Of a DNA stretch of 64,000 nt, positions 47,940 through 60,620 are shown piece after piece (position 1 is the first letter of the stretch; each line of letters begins with the position of its first letter). Below the pieces are notes generated by a model, which did no database searches, was not told where the DNA came from, and saw only the letters and a list, made by a program, of their open reading frames with translations. The DNA lies in the NCBI GenBank assembly GCA_019633425.1, contig WSUB01000014.1, positions 310,001 through 374,000 on the forward strand, in the 5' to 3' direction. The translations under genes and the position numbers were made by a program. This DNA comes from Tulasnella sp. 424. Taxonomy: Eukaryota > Basidiomycota > Agaricomycetes > Cantharellales > Tulasnellaceae.

Positions 47940-50280
47940 CTAGCTATCCATGACCTTCAAATGCGGTGATACCGTGTAATCAGCACCCGTCTTGCTACGA
48001 ACTTCCTCCTCTGTCACACCCGGTGCAAGCTCCGTCAAGGTCATAGTACCGGAGTGCCGGTCGATGTCGAAGACACACTAGAGGACTGAGTTAGAGCAAA
48101 GCCCTTGAGAGAATAGAAACCGAACCCACTAAGTCGGTGATGATCTGAGACACGCATCGAACTCCGGTCAACGGTAGATCACAAGTTTTGAGAATCTTGT
48201 GTTTTCCGCCCTTTGCTACGTGTTCCATTAGAATGATGACCTAAAAATCCACGGGATATAAATGCCGATCCAAGCGGTCATCACGGTAGCGGATCTTACT
48301 TTCGTTCCTTCAGGATTAGAGACAAGATCCATGGCACCACCCATTCCTATCCAAGACAATGTTGACCACATGGACCCTCGAGCGGACGAGACAACGAACC
48401 TTTGACCATCTACAAAAATAGTGTCAGGATATTTTCGATCATGCACCGTCTAACATACACCCTTACCTTCCGCGGAATCATGAAGTTAGCAAGATCTCCC
48501 GCTTGAGACACTTGGAATGCCTGAAACAAGGGTTTAGAGTTCAGGGTAACGTGTGCTGGTCTGCGGACTTACGCCCAGCATGGCGACGTCGATGTGTCCA
48601 CCCCTGTAAGAAAGGATGAGCAGTTAGACATCACTCAAGAGAGAGGACGGAATCAAATGCTATTGCCTTATCATTCCGAAGCTCTCGACGCTGTCGAAGA
48701 CGGAAGCGCCTGGGAGAAGCGTGACCGTCTCCTTGCCGGCATTGATAATGTCACTGACAAGACATAACGTAAGTCGTGCTGCGTTTGGAAGGGAACTTGC
48801 AGGGAGACTAACGCATCGACCATGGGTTCTATCGGATACGGACCAAATCCAAGGATCCCGTTCTCCGACTGTAAGTGCACCTTGACGCCTTTTGGAACGA
48901 AGGACGGTGCGAGCATTGGCATTCCAATCCCTAGGGTCAGGATGACACGTCAGATCTGGCTAACCTAGAAAGGCGACGGGTCGATGACCTACCGAGATTA
49001 ACGTAGAAGCCATCCTTGAGCTCCTTCGCGGCCCGCTTTGCAATGCGTTCGCGACGGACGGTGTCTTCGTCCTTTTGAAGATCCTTCGATTCTCCAGAAG
49101 CAGAAGATGGGGCTGGAGACGTAGTCCTAAATTCAATCTCCTTGGGTGCATTCGATTTAACAACGCGGTCGACGTAAATGCCTGGGAGGTGAACGTGTTG
49201 CGGGTCGAGACTGCCAGCAGGAACGATTTCGTCGGCCTTGCAAAAATATATACTTTTAAATTGTGCACAAATATAGGCAAGTTGTTTCGTACCTCGACTA
49301 TAGTCACTCGTGCTGAGCGAGCCATCGCGCCGGAGAAGTTATGCTGAGTGTATCTGAGGAACGTCTTCAACATCTTCGCATCTGAAGAATAGAAGCTAGA
49401 CGGACCTGAATATGCAATTACCATATTCGTCGGCCTTCCAAACTCGGATAATTGCAAAATCTCCGTGTCTAATTTGTCGCTCAAGTTAGCACAGCGCAAG
49501 GGCCCGGGGAACTCATGGGTCACATACAGAGCCTCCTCCATAATGTAATTCCTCCCGCTAAATTCTCGTACTTCTTTCCGCTTCCCATGAACTTCGATGG
49601 CCCCAGAGCCATCTTCCGTGTACTTCACGGGTAATTCCCCAGATTCAACAGCCGTTCCATAGCCCGTTGGGGTAAAGAACGCTGGTATCCCAGCTCCTGC
49701 TGCACGAATCCGCTCAGCGAGAGTCCCTTGTGGGCATAGTTCGATCGAGACTTTTCCAGCAAGGTACTGAGACTCGAAATGCTTGTTAGTCCCGATGTAG
49801 CTGCAGACTACTTTGGATAGCTGGCCAGTATGGATGAGCTTGCCTAATGAAGCCGTGATGAGGGACGGAATCCTCTCCGCGGAAGCCACAACTCGCTCTC
49901 ACCAAGACCTTTCTCTCCGAGTCCAGCATTGTTACTTGCGGCGGTAAGGCCGCTGACATCAGGTCGCCTCGAAATGGCACCTATTAGCGTGTCGGCGACC
50001 CCACACAAACCAAATCCTGGTAAGGCACTCTCGTCAGTCTAAGCTCTAACGATGTTCGTAGCGACGTCTGCCTCGTACCTCCACTGAGGATTGTACTGCC
50101 AGACTTAATGTCTGCAACAGCCTCATCTGCAGAATAGAATATCTTCGACTGTCGACGCTCCTTGTTTCCTGGGGCAACCTGTAACGAGGAAGCTGCATGT
50201 TGCAGCGTTCGTGCTAGGTACAGCTGAGGACGGCGAGCAGCAGCACGGTAGGCCAGTAGCGATCGCTTGGGTGCAGTCAT
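47940..50280 (-). CDS. Succinyl-CoA:3-ketoacid CoA-transferase (SCOT)
   Basis: Transfers CoA from succinyl-CoA to acetoacetate, a mitochondrial step of ketone-body use. Start [20 protein letters not shown] is Arg-rich and lacks acidic residues, fitting a mitochondrial presequence. Then [20 protein letters not shown] (SCOT-A start), [51 protein letters not shown] and [20 protein letters not shown]. The B half has [12 protein letters not shown] and [13 protein letters not shown] with the catalytic Glu, then [30 protein letters not shown] and the end [13 protein letters not shown]. At least ten introns; all joins tested kept frame. It lies head-to-tail after the thiolase gene, 210 bp apart. Confidence 0.9.
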
Positions 50281-50489
50281 GGTGGATGTGGAACCGGAAC
50301 AAGGTGGGATTTGTGGCAAGAACTTTGAACCCGGGGCATGATCATGAAAGCCGCGGTGCAGCTCCGGCCGTCCACGTGAGTTATATTTGCTCAATGACGC
50401 GCCATCCCCAAACAACACGGGACGCTCGCCCATCACGAGCCCTGCTATGTATATACATCAACGGCTAACTACGCAAGTCAGAATGTCGC

Positions 50490-52343
50490 TTATCGCTCTC
50501 GCTCGTTCACGAAAATGGCCGCAGCCCCCATCCTAATGAAATAGAACATTTAGACATCTCCGCTTCCTTAGCGACGAATAGGCGACGAACCCAGAGCCAA
50601 TACACATGCTTGTGCAGAGAATATCTTGATCGCGACGACGTAGCTCAGATAGGCCTGTCACGACTTGTCTAATACCTGTAGCGCCCAAAGGGTGGCCGAA
50701 CGCGCTACATGCAACAATACGTTAACCACATTGCTCGAGTGAAGCATTCGTCTGGGCTTACATTGCACCACCATTCACGTTGACCTTTGCGATGTCTAAG
50801 TTGAGTTCCCTCAGACAATAAACGTACCTATACGCAGGGTTTGTTATCGAGGACATAGCACAATAGAGAACGTAGCTTACATTGAGGCGAAGGCTTCGTT
50901 TATCTGAAGACACGGTTAGAGCAGTGAACGCGTACAGGGGCGATAGTTGTTCGCACCTCATAGAGATCAACATCGTCTCTTGTGAGGCCAAGCCGCTTCA
51001 AGGTTTGACTACAAATAGTGTAAGCCGACCTTGTCCCCACCGACCCTTTCAACTTACCGAATCGCTCTATGGGAGAGTCTATTGTCAGTAAACTCTATCT
51101 CAGAGTTTCGTTACGCACTCACGGCACCGGCCCAACCCCCATGACTCTGGGTGAAACACCAACAACGGTGGTGGCAACGTGTTTAGCAAGGATAGGCAAA
51201 CCGAACTCTTCGGCTTTGCTTCTTCGCATTAACACAACAGCTGCTGCCCCATCGGTGAGCTAATCAGAAACGAATAGACGTCAGTAAGCTACGTTGCCAC
51301 GAATAAGAAAGTAAAAAATAAAGTACCTGACTCGAATTTCCACCGGTCGATACCGCATTTCCCCAATCCGGAAATGCTGGTCTCGCCTTCGCCAGGCCTT
51401 CCAACGTGGTTCCATGGCGCAAGCCGTCGTCGTAATCTGCAATCACGGTAGTCGACGCCCCTGTGGCTTCATCGACTACCGAAGTCTCAATAGGCATGAT
51501 CTCGCTTTGGAAGCGACCAGATTTCTGAGCGTCTGAGGCTCTCGTGTGCGAGACCAACGCATGCTCGTCCATCTGCTGCCTCGTGATCCAGTAGTCTTCA
51601 GCGAGCATCTCCGACGTCCAACCCATGGGCTACAAACGGACATATTATCAACGATGGCCTTACTCCTTCAAAGTTTCAACCCACCTCAGCACAGTGCATA
51701 GCAATCTTGTGCTTTCGGATGCTTTTGCTCACAAATGTCGGAGTCGGGCGAGGGCTGTCAAAAGACATCAGTACACCTCAACGACCAAGAATTGTGGTCA
51801 AAAAAAATAATCACTTTTTAGACATGCTCTCGTATCCGACGGCAAGTCCGACATCGATATCTCCTCTTGAAATCGAGTCGGAGACCGAACGAATCGCCAT
51901 GAGGCCAGAAGAACAGAGCCGGTTGATGGCCTGAACGGGAATCTCTTGAGGATATCCGGCCGCCAGCGCAGCGGCTCGTGCCTCATAGACAGGGGACGGC
52001 GGGTGGCACGTTCCTTGTCATCAAATACGAGCTATTTAGCGCAAATGCAAAGAATGGCGAGTGAACGGTTCGTCTCACCAACTGCAATGTCCTGAATTTC
52101 GTTTACGTCAAAACCCAACCTGCTCCGAACGGCAGAGAGTGTCTTGAGCAACAGTACATCTGAGGTCGTATCTTTAAATGCCCCTTTCTTGGCTTTGCAC
52201 ATCGGAGTTCGCATTGCAAAGGTAAGCACAACATCGTCCGGGGTCTTCTTCAGCAATTTGTCGACAGCAGCCGAGCGCGTCGACATCAGTCTCCTGCTGG
52301 ATTGCAGAATGCGAGAGTTTCTTGAGAGCATTGGGTCGCGCAA
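50490..52343 (-). CDS. 3-ketoacyl-CoA thiolase (acetyl-CoA acyltransferase)
   Basis: Cleaves 3-ketoacyl-CoA to acetyl-CoA and a shortened acyl-CoA. Motifs: [40 protein letters not shown] with the nucleophilic Cys; [71 protein letters not shown] with the catalytic His; [19 protein letters not shown] with the second catalytic Cys. The overall type is closest to the peroxisomal enzyme, but the N-terminus ([20 protein letters not shown]) gives no clear PTS2 and the C-terminus (ERER) no PTS1, so compartment is open; a mitochondrial presequence is possible. The gene has many short exons. Same strand as SCOT and immediately upstream of it. Confidence 0.9.
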
Positions 52344-52507
52344 AAACGGACTAACGACGTGATGACGAAGGTCTAAAAGAGCGAGGTGCGGAGGTGGGTA
52401 GGCCGCGGGTAAGAACCGAGCAACGTTCGTACGTCAGGTGATCGGAGCCATACCCTATACACGAGCAAACAACCAAAATTACATACACCAAAACTACCAA
52501 AGTGAGA

Positions 52508-54796
52508 TCAAGCGACTCCTAGTTGCCTCAGCCTTCTATTAAGCTCTTCAGCAGCAGGTGTCTCCTCGACATTCGCTCCCGCAAATGGTTCCAACAACTG
52601 TTTCGCCCTCTGGAGGTTTGGAACCTCGGTACTGGGCATCGACGCTTGCCCTCGATTCGCAGCCAAGTCGATTTCGTACCGCGCCGCAAAAATACTGCTC
52701 TTCGCGTATTCTCCCAGATGTTTTCCCAGCTTCTGCGATACGTCCACGCACTGGCGGTGGTACGTAGCGGCGGTGGCTATATCGCCGATCTTCGCATATA
52801 GGTCGGCAAGGAAGAGGAGACAAGAGGCCGTTTCACTGCTGTCTGCGCATAATTGGGCTCGCTTCATGCAGTCGATGGCTTCGTTCCATCTGATACCATA
52901 CCACATTAGAAACGAACAAGCCGACGTTGACGCAGCTGACTAACTTTGTTAGGGTTCGGTAGCAATTTGCAAGTGCCGTCCACATCCGACTATCGTAAGG
53001 TCTGAATGGCAAGGTCAGACCGGCAAGCAAAAGATGGGATGTCGAAAAAGATCGTACCTTAGAGCTGCAGCTCTCTGGTAGTAGTGCAGTGCATATTGCG
53101 TCATATCCAACAGTTCATATGTCTTGCCTAAGCCATACCAAGCGCGATAGTCTTTCCGGTTTACATCTGGTAGATAGCCCGTTAGTTTCTGCTTCGCCGC
53201 TCAGAGACTTTATGCTGACCAATAGCTCGACGGTACGCCTCAATAGCAGCATGAGGGTTCTTCATCTCGATATACTCGTGTCCCATTAAAGTCCAAGCGG
53301 CGAGGTGCGTAGGATCTAGCTGGATTGCCCGACGGAAGTATTTGACGGCCTTTTCATGCTCGCACCGTAGACTGTAGTAATTTCCTGATTATATTCGAGA
53401 TGATTAACCCCAACCTATTTGCCGTTACATCTTCGGCGTCTTACCAATTAAACCACAGACTTCTGGCCGATCCTTGTCCGTACGAATAAAGCGCTGAGCC
53501 AGGTCGCTCAACTTTGCTCGCGACTGTTGAACATAAAGAATATTTGCAAAGATGTCCAGGCTGTCGATTCGGTACGGGTCGATTTCCAGAATTGAATCAA
53601 ATATAGCCTCTGCCTCCTCAAAATCTGCCGAATGAATGAGATTAGGTAGATATCCTTCGTACGAGTATGTTGGAACGAACCTCGATGGTGGTATGCAAGG
53701 AGAGCCTTTTGAGATCGGATGAAGAGACTATGAGGAAAGAGCTCTGTGAGCTCGTTGACGGATTCATCCAGAGTCTCTGGAGGCGCATTGAATTCCACAA
53801 GAATCCGCAGCGCCAACATCTTGGTAACAGGGTGATCGGGCAGGTGCTCTTGAAGATTAGTCCACTGGGAGGAGCGAAAGAGCCATTGTTAGACCATCTC
53901 CCCAAGCTAGGGGTATCTGCTAACCTCTTCAGGGTCTTCTATCATAGCGCCAAGCTGGAGCCAACAGCTCCAATTCCAGGGATAGGCTCGAACGGATAGG
54001 ATCAGACATTCCGTTGCCTCCGCTCGACGCCTGAGGGCCCCATAAATCACTCCCTTCCTGACAACTGAATCAGAAACCGGATGCAAAAGAAAGCTGAACG
54101 TGGATTATAAAGACTCACTCACAAGTAGAGTAGGAAAGAATCCGTTTCGTTTCGGGGGTTCGTGGGCTCTTCGTTATTGATGTCCGTGAGGGCAGCTAAT
54201 AACGACGGCAAACTCTCGTTGACAGGTCTCTCATCGTACGTCCGACTGCCCCTTCGGTACGTCCAATTGTCTAACGCTTCCTTCTCGCTAGCCTGGTAAG
54301 GGAACATAAGCCGACAGGACGCGAACTCTATGGTCCAGTCGTACACACCAAGAACTTGGAGTAAATGCATAGGAACCTGGCTTGAGGGCTCTTGCATTCC
54401 TGTAGTATATGCGCTGTCTTCTCAAATTCTTTAGAGTTGAAGCATTCCCGTGCGGCCATGAACAAGTCTTCTTCTAGGGCAAACATGTCGTCTCCGACCC
54501 GAATATCCTCTTCGGTCAACATGTTCGAATCATCAGCAAACGAAAGGGAATGTCTGGATGACATCCCCCTGTTGGGGGTAGAAGTCCTAAAGTTCCCTGA
54601 ACTAGTAGCCGGCAAGTGTGTTGGTGGTGGCCTTTCATGTGCTGGGATATGGAGGAGGAAGTCACCTGCCCTACGGCGATGCTCAGCTATGGAAGCCCAA
54701 ATGCGGTCGACTGACTCACCACTTAGCAGCGGCGTACAGTCCTCTGTCGGAGCAGTCCTTTACGGCCTTGCGTATGTCGTTTGCGTAGCGATCCAT
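52508..54796 (-). CDS. CDC23: Anaphase-promoting complex subunit CDC23 (APC8)
   Basis: TPR scaffold subunit of the APC/C ubiquitin ligase. The start [20 protein letters not shown] matches the family N-terminus and joins via a 51-bp intron to [17 protein letters not shown] blocks include [57 protein letters not shown] and the highly conserved [20 protein letters not shown] with [17 protein letters not shown] last exon with [20 protein letters not shown] ends [10 protein letters not shown]. Nuclear cell-cycle control. It is divergent from NSE4 with 130 bp between the start codons. Confidence 0.9.
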
Positions 54797-54926
54797 ATTG
54801 CAGTCAGGATTGAGAGGAATACAGGAACGCGTGAAGCAAACGGAGCGACAAACAACAGGCGCGTCTTATTTCAGACTACCAACCTGTTTTCCGGACCCTT
54901 CACTTCGCCCACTCAAATCGTCAAGG
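54797..54926. promoter_or_regulatory. Bidirectional promoter, CDC23 / NSE4
   Basis: Only 130 bp separate the two divergent start codons, so the two promoters must overlap. No individual element assigned. Confidence 0.5.
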
Positions 54927-56310
54927 ATGTCTGAACAGGGAAACGGTGGTTCAGATGAAGAGCTGCGCTACGACCCAAACCAAGACCCAGAAGAAAAGAG
55001 GAGGATCCGGGAGCGGTACAGGACGCAGCTCCGCAATCTTGAAGGCAAGGGCGACCCTCTTTCATCCGCGCGAGCCAGGCGCTAAACACGAAAACCTCTC
55101 TAGATAAGGCCAAAGACTTTAAGAGTCTTGGAATCAAAGACCTATTGGCCGGAGTTCAACGCGCGGATGAGTCCTTTGGTACTGGTAAGTTCTTCCTCGT
55201 TCCTGGATTTCGCGCCCCACAAATGACAAAGAACCCCGACGACAGTTAGGGCACCCCAGGAAGCGGTCCTTGACTCGAAGCTTCTGTCCACCGTCTCAGC
55301 CCTTAGTGCTGCTAAAGCGCGCGATTTGAAGCATGATGGAGCAGCCTTTGAGACAGATGATTTCGTTCAACGGCTCGTCGTTTTCTTGGGTAAAGGAAAG
55401 GCTGATTTGGAGTCAGTGGACGAAGGCGACTTGGAGAATGACAATATCCTGGACTGGGAGAAACTTGGAAGATTGGCCCTTCGTCGGAGTCGTCGTGCAC
55501 CGGGCCTTGACTTCATGTGGGCGGGATTTCTGTGAGCTTTCCCAACGCGTCACTGACCTTGTTCATGCCTAGGCTGGGACCTCTGAATATCGAACAAAAG
55601 AAAAAGAAGGTCGGCAAACGCGCCAAGCTTGATAAAGAGACTGGACCTGCAGTACGCCCAGACGAGGTTCGTATCGAGCACCTTCGTTCTACTACGAAAC
55701 GATTCACATCTCGCGATCCTGCAGGTCACCGAAGCGGACCTTGCTAAAAACAAGGAGACTGGTGCCGCATCAGACGTCGAACTCACTGCCGAGGCAAGTT
55801 CACCGATATTGTGTCAGAGTTCTCTTACATATAACATTTTGTGTATCTGATGCAGCTCGGCCAACTCATTGATGGATTCGACGAACCTGTAAACATTTTC
55901 AAACTTCTGGTCAATCCCCATTCGTTCGCCCAAACAGTGGAGAATTTTTTCTTCTTGTCATTCCTTATCAAGTTTGGAAAGGTATCTCTGTTGAGCGTTG
56001 ATGGAGAGCCTTGCGTTGGTTAGTTCTTCCGCACATCCCTAAGTTCGTGATTCTTATAAACTGTTCTGCAGAAGCCTGCGAACCCATGACCGCCGAGGAC
56101 GCTGCAGAAGGGGTGGCAAAGCAACAGGGGGTTTGGCAGATTGACATGGAGATTTGGCAGGTGCGAGCGAAAGCCTCTCTGCGTTAAACCGTCTCTCATC
56201 GCCAATCTACATAGGATGCGATACAGGCCTATAATATCACAGAGCCCCTGTTTCCTCACCGGCCTGTGCCACCTGAGCACACCTATGCTTTCTATAATCC
56301 ATCCCAGTAG
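54927..56310 (+). CDS. NSE4: SMC5-SMC6 complex kleisin NSE4
   Basis: Kleisin subunit of the SMC5/6 DNA-repair complex. Start MSEQGNGGSDEELRYDPNQD; then RERYRTQLRNLEDKAKDF across an intron, VRAPQEAVLDSKLLSTVSAL, FVQRLVVFLGKG, DWEKLGRLALRRSRRAPGLD and the C-terminal winged-helix motif FAQTVENFFFLSFLIKFGKV, ending HTYAFYNPSQ. The first intron (55045-55103) begins GCAAGG and ends CTCTAG; this GC-AG splice is the one that keeps LRNLEDKAKDFKSLG in frame. The gene converges on the MFS transporter, 138 bp between the stops. Confidence 0.9.
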
Positions 56311-56448
56311 ACTGTCGACAAACCAACCACCTTCGTTCCTGAATTGATTTACATGATTCACTTTATAGCTATATGTATATTGAGAGTAAATATCTTGGTA
56401 GTGCGCAGGATAGATGTGTATCGAACAGGCTAGGTAGCGACGCTTTCG

Positions 56449-58580
56449 TCATTCGTCTGTCAATCTCCTCATGAGGACCGGGCGCCTCGCCAAAGGAATG
56501 GAGACGTCGATCGTCTTCCCAACGAAGTAAGGATAGCAGACCGCGACTGTGCTCGCCAGCATACCACAACCTGAGAACAGGATGAGAGGGCCCTAGACAA
56601 GATGATATTAGCGGAGTGTTTGTCTGGGAGCAAAACCCAATCTATGACGTACGTATCCCTTGAGCCCGTAACCAAATCCGGCTTTGTCATACAGGGGAGA
56701 ATGCTTGAGGAGAGTCGTCGAAAGAGGTCCGCTCAAGACGTTCCCCAGTCCACGACCTGCAAAGAGTTAGCAGGAAAATTTAGGGACCCAATAACCAGAG
56801 ACGCTTACTAGCAATGAAGAGAGACATCAACGTGCTGTAAAGGTGCGGGTCGTCCTCTGATCCCAAAGTTAATTGCTGGGGGAGTGAGTAAAATACGTGA
56901 CTCAGGACGTACTCGAGATGACCCCAATGAACTTGGGCCAAAGAACCGAAAACCTGGGGCAAGAGAATCAGAGAACGAGCCTCGCATCGCTGCAATCATG
57001 ACGCGCATACCCTCCGGAGAAGAACCCATAAATGCAAGCAAAGACTAGAAGGGGTGCGAGTTTCGCGGTGAAGCCCCAGACAAGGAAAATTGCGAGGGCG
57101 GACCCGACAGTGGACAGAGATATCGAGAGTCGAAGATCGAGCTTATCAGACATCCCTCCAATCAGTATCAGCCCTGGCATGCTCGTTGCTGTTGCGAATG
57201 AGCACGAAGTCAACGTCGACGAGGACGGCCTAGCAAAACACTCAGCCTCACCGTTCATCAATGCCAGAGCCAGAGTTCCGGAGGTAGTACTAAGATTTAG
57301 ATCGTTTGCAAATGCTGCAAAAAAAGGGAGGCTGTGAGTGTATTGTACGATTCCTTCTGGGAATACTTTTCCTTACAGGGAAGGTAAATGCCAGGCAAGA
57401 AGTTAGCCAGGGCTTGAATGATGTTCGCAATAAAGAAAATCCAAAAGACTTGATTCTTGAGAAACGATGTGTCGACGGCGCTGGCGGCTGATATCTGAGC
57501 AACGGGAAGTCGTGGCTTTGCATAGACGAATGCGGGCAGAGCAAGTCCTCCAAAGATAGCAGCCTAAATAGTATCAGTGAGCTCTGGGTTCATTGCTCGG
57601 CGTACAGAGGCTTACTAGGGTGATAAATGCTATTCTTTGGCCATATCGGTTCAGGAGAAATTCTGCAACGAAAGGCACGACTATACCGCCCAGACCTGTC
57701 CCTGTAAACAATATTCCGTTCGCCTGATGATATCCGTTAGTGAGCATAGACGCGTCAGTAGTGAAGCTTCGCACCAGGCCTCTTTTTACCGAGAACCAAC
57801 TGTAATTTTCAAAGTAAACTTCATAATGCAATAGGCACGTCTAAGGTGGCACTCACTCCATAAGGTAAGTGGCAACGGGAAAGAACATCATCGCTGCAGG
57901 CAAAGAGAGTCTGAGCAGCTGCCAGCGGAAAGAGTATAGAAGGGACTAACTTGCTCCGAGTGAGTAAACCACTCCTTGAGTCGCCAGCAGGTGGGTTGGC
58001 CGCGTAGCAAAGGCAGAGCCCAGCAGGCCTGCGACGCACAACACGAGACCAAGGAGGCTGATGTTCCGCTTCTGTCCAGGATATCTTAAAATAAACGGAA
58101 GCACTAGAAGACTTGCCATATAAATGATGCCGGAAGACAATGTGCCAACGAGAGGAAGAAGGTTGAGCTGCGAATCGTCCGGCGAGAACAGCACGGTCGT
58201 ATAGTAATTCAAGAATACTCCGTAGGAGAATGGAAGGGACCTTATATCAAACTTTTTAGTAGATGCGTCTCCTTGGGGGTAGCAAACCTCGGGCGTACCA
58301 GACTAGTAACTCGAACATCCAAGCTGAAGCCAAGTATGCATAGGCATGAAAGCCTCCGTCCTACAAAGCGTGTCATTACGATTGAAAATCCAACCAAACG
58401 ACCCGATACACGCACAATTGGTGGGAGAGATACGGCCGTGTCCGGAGCCTCTAATGCTATCAAGCTTCGACGCCAATTCGACGAGCCAGGAGTGGAAGGA
58501 TTGCTCTCGAGTGCGCGGACATCGAAATGAGCAATGCTCGGCTGAGAAATGGTATCGAGCTGAGGCCTTGAAGCGTTCAT
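56449..58580 (-). CDS. MFS transporter, monocarboxylate-permease-like
   Basis: About 12 hydrophobic segments in the MFS pattern. Start MNASRPQLDTISQPS gives a hydrophilic N-terminus, then a splice to DGGFHAYAYLASAWMFELLV (the PDGG-W motif of MCT/MCH transporters). Further blocks: FSYGVFLNYYTT, LLPLVGTLSSGIIYMASLLV, YLMEWFSVKRGL, ANGILFTGTGLGGIVVPFVA, FLLNRYGQRIAFITL, WIFFIANIIQALANFLPGIY, LGYLSDKIDLR (the second-half motif A region) and CIYGFFSGGYAS. The end RRLTDE sits at 56449. Likely plasma-membrane uptake of a carboxylate or similar solute; substrate not predictable. At least seven introns. The MCT class is inferred from the first-helix motif. Confidence 0.85.
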
Positions 58581-60620
58581 GACTCAAGCCAAAAGAGGGA
58601 GTTTGGTGAAGAGCGTTCTGTATAGACTCAACCGGCTTTTTGAAGTGCGAAACCACGCAGGACCTCGCCATCAGGAACGGCGACAGGAAGCTTTTAATGA
58701 TGCACGCCCAAGGTCATCGGACTCTTCATTCATCAATACAACGAAAGATCAATGTGTGGGGTAGAGCCAGACCGATGGATGAGCGGAGGTTGGAGTGCTT
58801 GTGACCCAGTCGTGGGATGTTTGTCCTCTGGGCTGGACCTCCCCCATGACCTCGATCACCCGCTGCTACTCCTCCGGTTCGGCTTGTTCTTTGGCCCCCG
58901 CAATCAATTCCTTAGGGATGATCGCCAGCTAGTGTCACCCTTGACTTCGTTTTTCAGACGTGAGCCACTCCATTCCCTTCAATTTGGGAACCCTCGTTCA
59001 TTAATCCCGTCCTCCAGGAAAAGAAGGAATCGACCTGTGCCGGGCATGCCTTAATCCTTACGATGGAGGACTAGTCCTTCATGTGAGACATTAATCTGTA
59101 TGACATTTTGAGCGGCCGCTGATCCGATTTTACGTGTCATTCCGGTCCCCGCTCCTTCTCAGCGCATTCTCCGCGAATCTCCCTTCGTCAGAGTGACCCT
59201 AGACGCTAGCTTGGGCATTGTTTGACGGACTCGGAGCTTGGTGTCTCGTAAAAATTTATCGAGCACGAGTCGCCGCGTCGCGGGCTCCCGCCAATCCGAA
59301 ATGGGAACAGCTGATCGGCCCTGGTGTACGCGTAATTTGGAACGTAACGGTTTAGCTTGGTACTGATCTGGGCGAGCATGACTTCAGGTACCTACACAAC
59401 CTATACTGCTCTTACCGAGTTTGGCACGTTCGACCGCGAGTCACTCGAAAATGCCGTGGCCTTGGCTGCCATCATGCTGGGGGGATGGGGTAAAAAAAAA
59501 GGAAACCAGTTTCCTTGACAGGTAGGTCTGACGGACTCTAACATATCACACCATCAAGACAGAGATTCCGCGATCTTGCTGCTATTATCTATCCTGACCA
59601 ATACAAGGTATCCTTCTCTGACCGCGGGTTATGTCCTTCTGCTACGTTCTTTGACCAGCTTCACAATGATGATCGAAGAACCTTTTTGTTTATAACCAGG
59701 CAGTGATTTTGGCTTGCCGTGGAAGCTGACGAATGGCGATAATTGTCCCCTCGAGTAAGTCGTTTTCAGACTAGCGCAAGTCCGATGAGAGTTCCCACAA
59801 GTGTTTCAGTTTCCAAAATTCTTTTTATACCCCAGTTCCTGCGATTGACACATGTTGTCAGAATCAGAAGCAGGCTATACGTACGACCCATTGACAAGGA
59901 GGACATCATCTGGTGTAATCTTGCATCTTACTGACTTCTGGACATAGATAGTACGGAACAATGCAGCTATTAAAATAAGCCGGAGCTGCTGGTTAAGAGG
60001 CTTCCCTATTGCTTGGGTGGCGATCATGGTAGCTATCGTATTTTGACTATGACTTGCATCTTATCGTAACTTTCAAGCCGTCATCCCGGGCCTCGTTTAA
60101 ACACTCTCCCGTCCTCCGCCTGCAATATCGTTGCCCGACCTGTGTGGAATTGTATGTCTTGAAAGGGTCTTCTCCTAGCCTCATGTCGGTGGGAACTGCC
60201 ACGAGACCCGTCTGGTTCGGAATTTCCTATCTTAGGATACTAATCATTCAGACCACAACTTCGATGAACACCTTTTCAACTGATAAGCCCGCATTGGCAG
60301 ATATATGCAACGTTTACTGTACTCGAGGGCTTTCCGCTTGGATAGCTGGATAATGACTTCGATTGACGACGATCCATGATTTATGTTTCAGCACAGGTCT
60401 GGCCACATAATTAGAGCCTAGCGACAAGGCTGCGCCGGAGATTTGAAGTGGGTTTCGTCTATATATGCAGAGGAACACACCTGTCGCGAAAAGATAGAAA
60501 ACACGATGGTTCTATCTAAGAAGGTCTCCTTTCGACGTACCTGAGCGGCAAAAGTTGGTCACGATGGTATCAGATTGCTTATCTCCCTCCTTCTGTCTCT
60601 AACTATAATGCAGTGATCGG
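58581..60620. other. Long intergenic stretch
   Basis: 2 kb between the MFS transporter start and the tandem kinase start, so it holds both promoters. A run of nine A occurs near 59500. No gene, repeat partner or family signature recognised. Confidence 0.5.

Noticed and set aside
49380..49560. Apparent break in SCOT, where a long open frame departs from the family sequence
   Set aside because: Two introns, with exon [20 protein letters not shown] between them, restore the full SCOT sequence; the open frame merely reads through introns.
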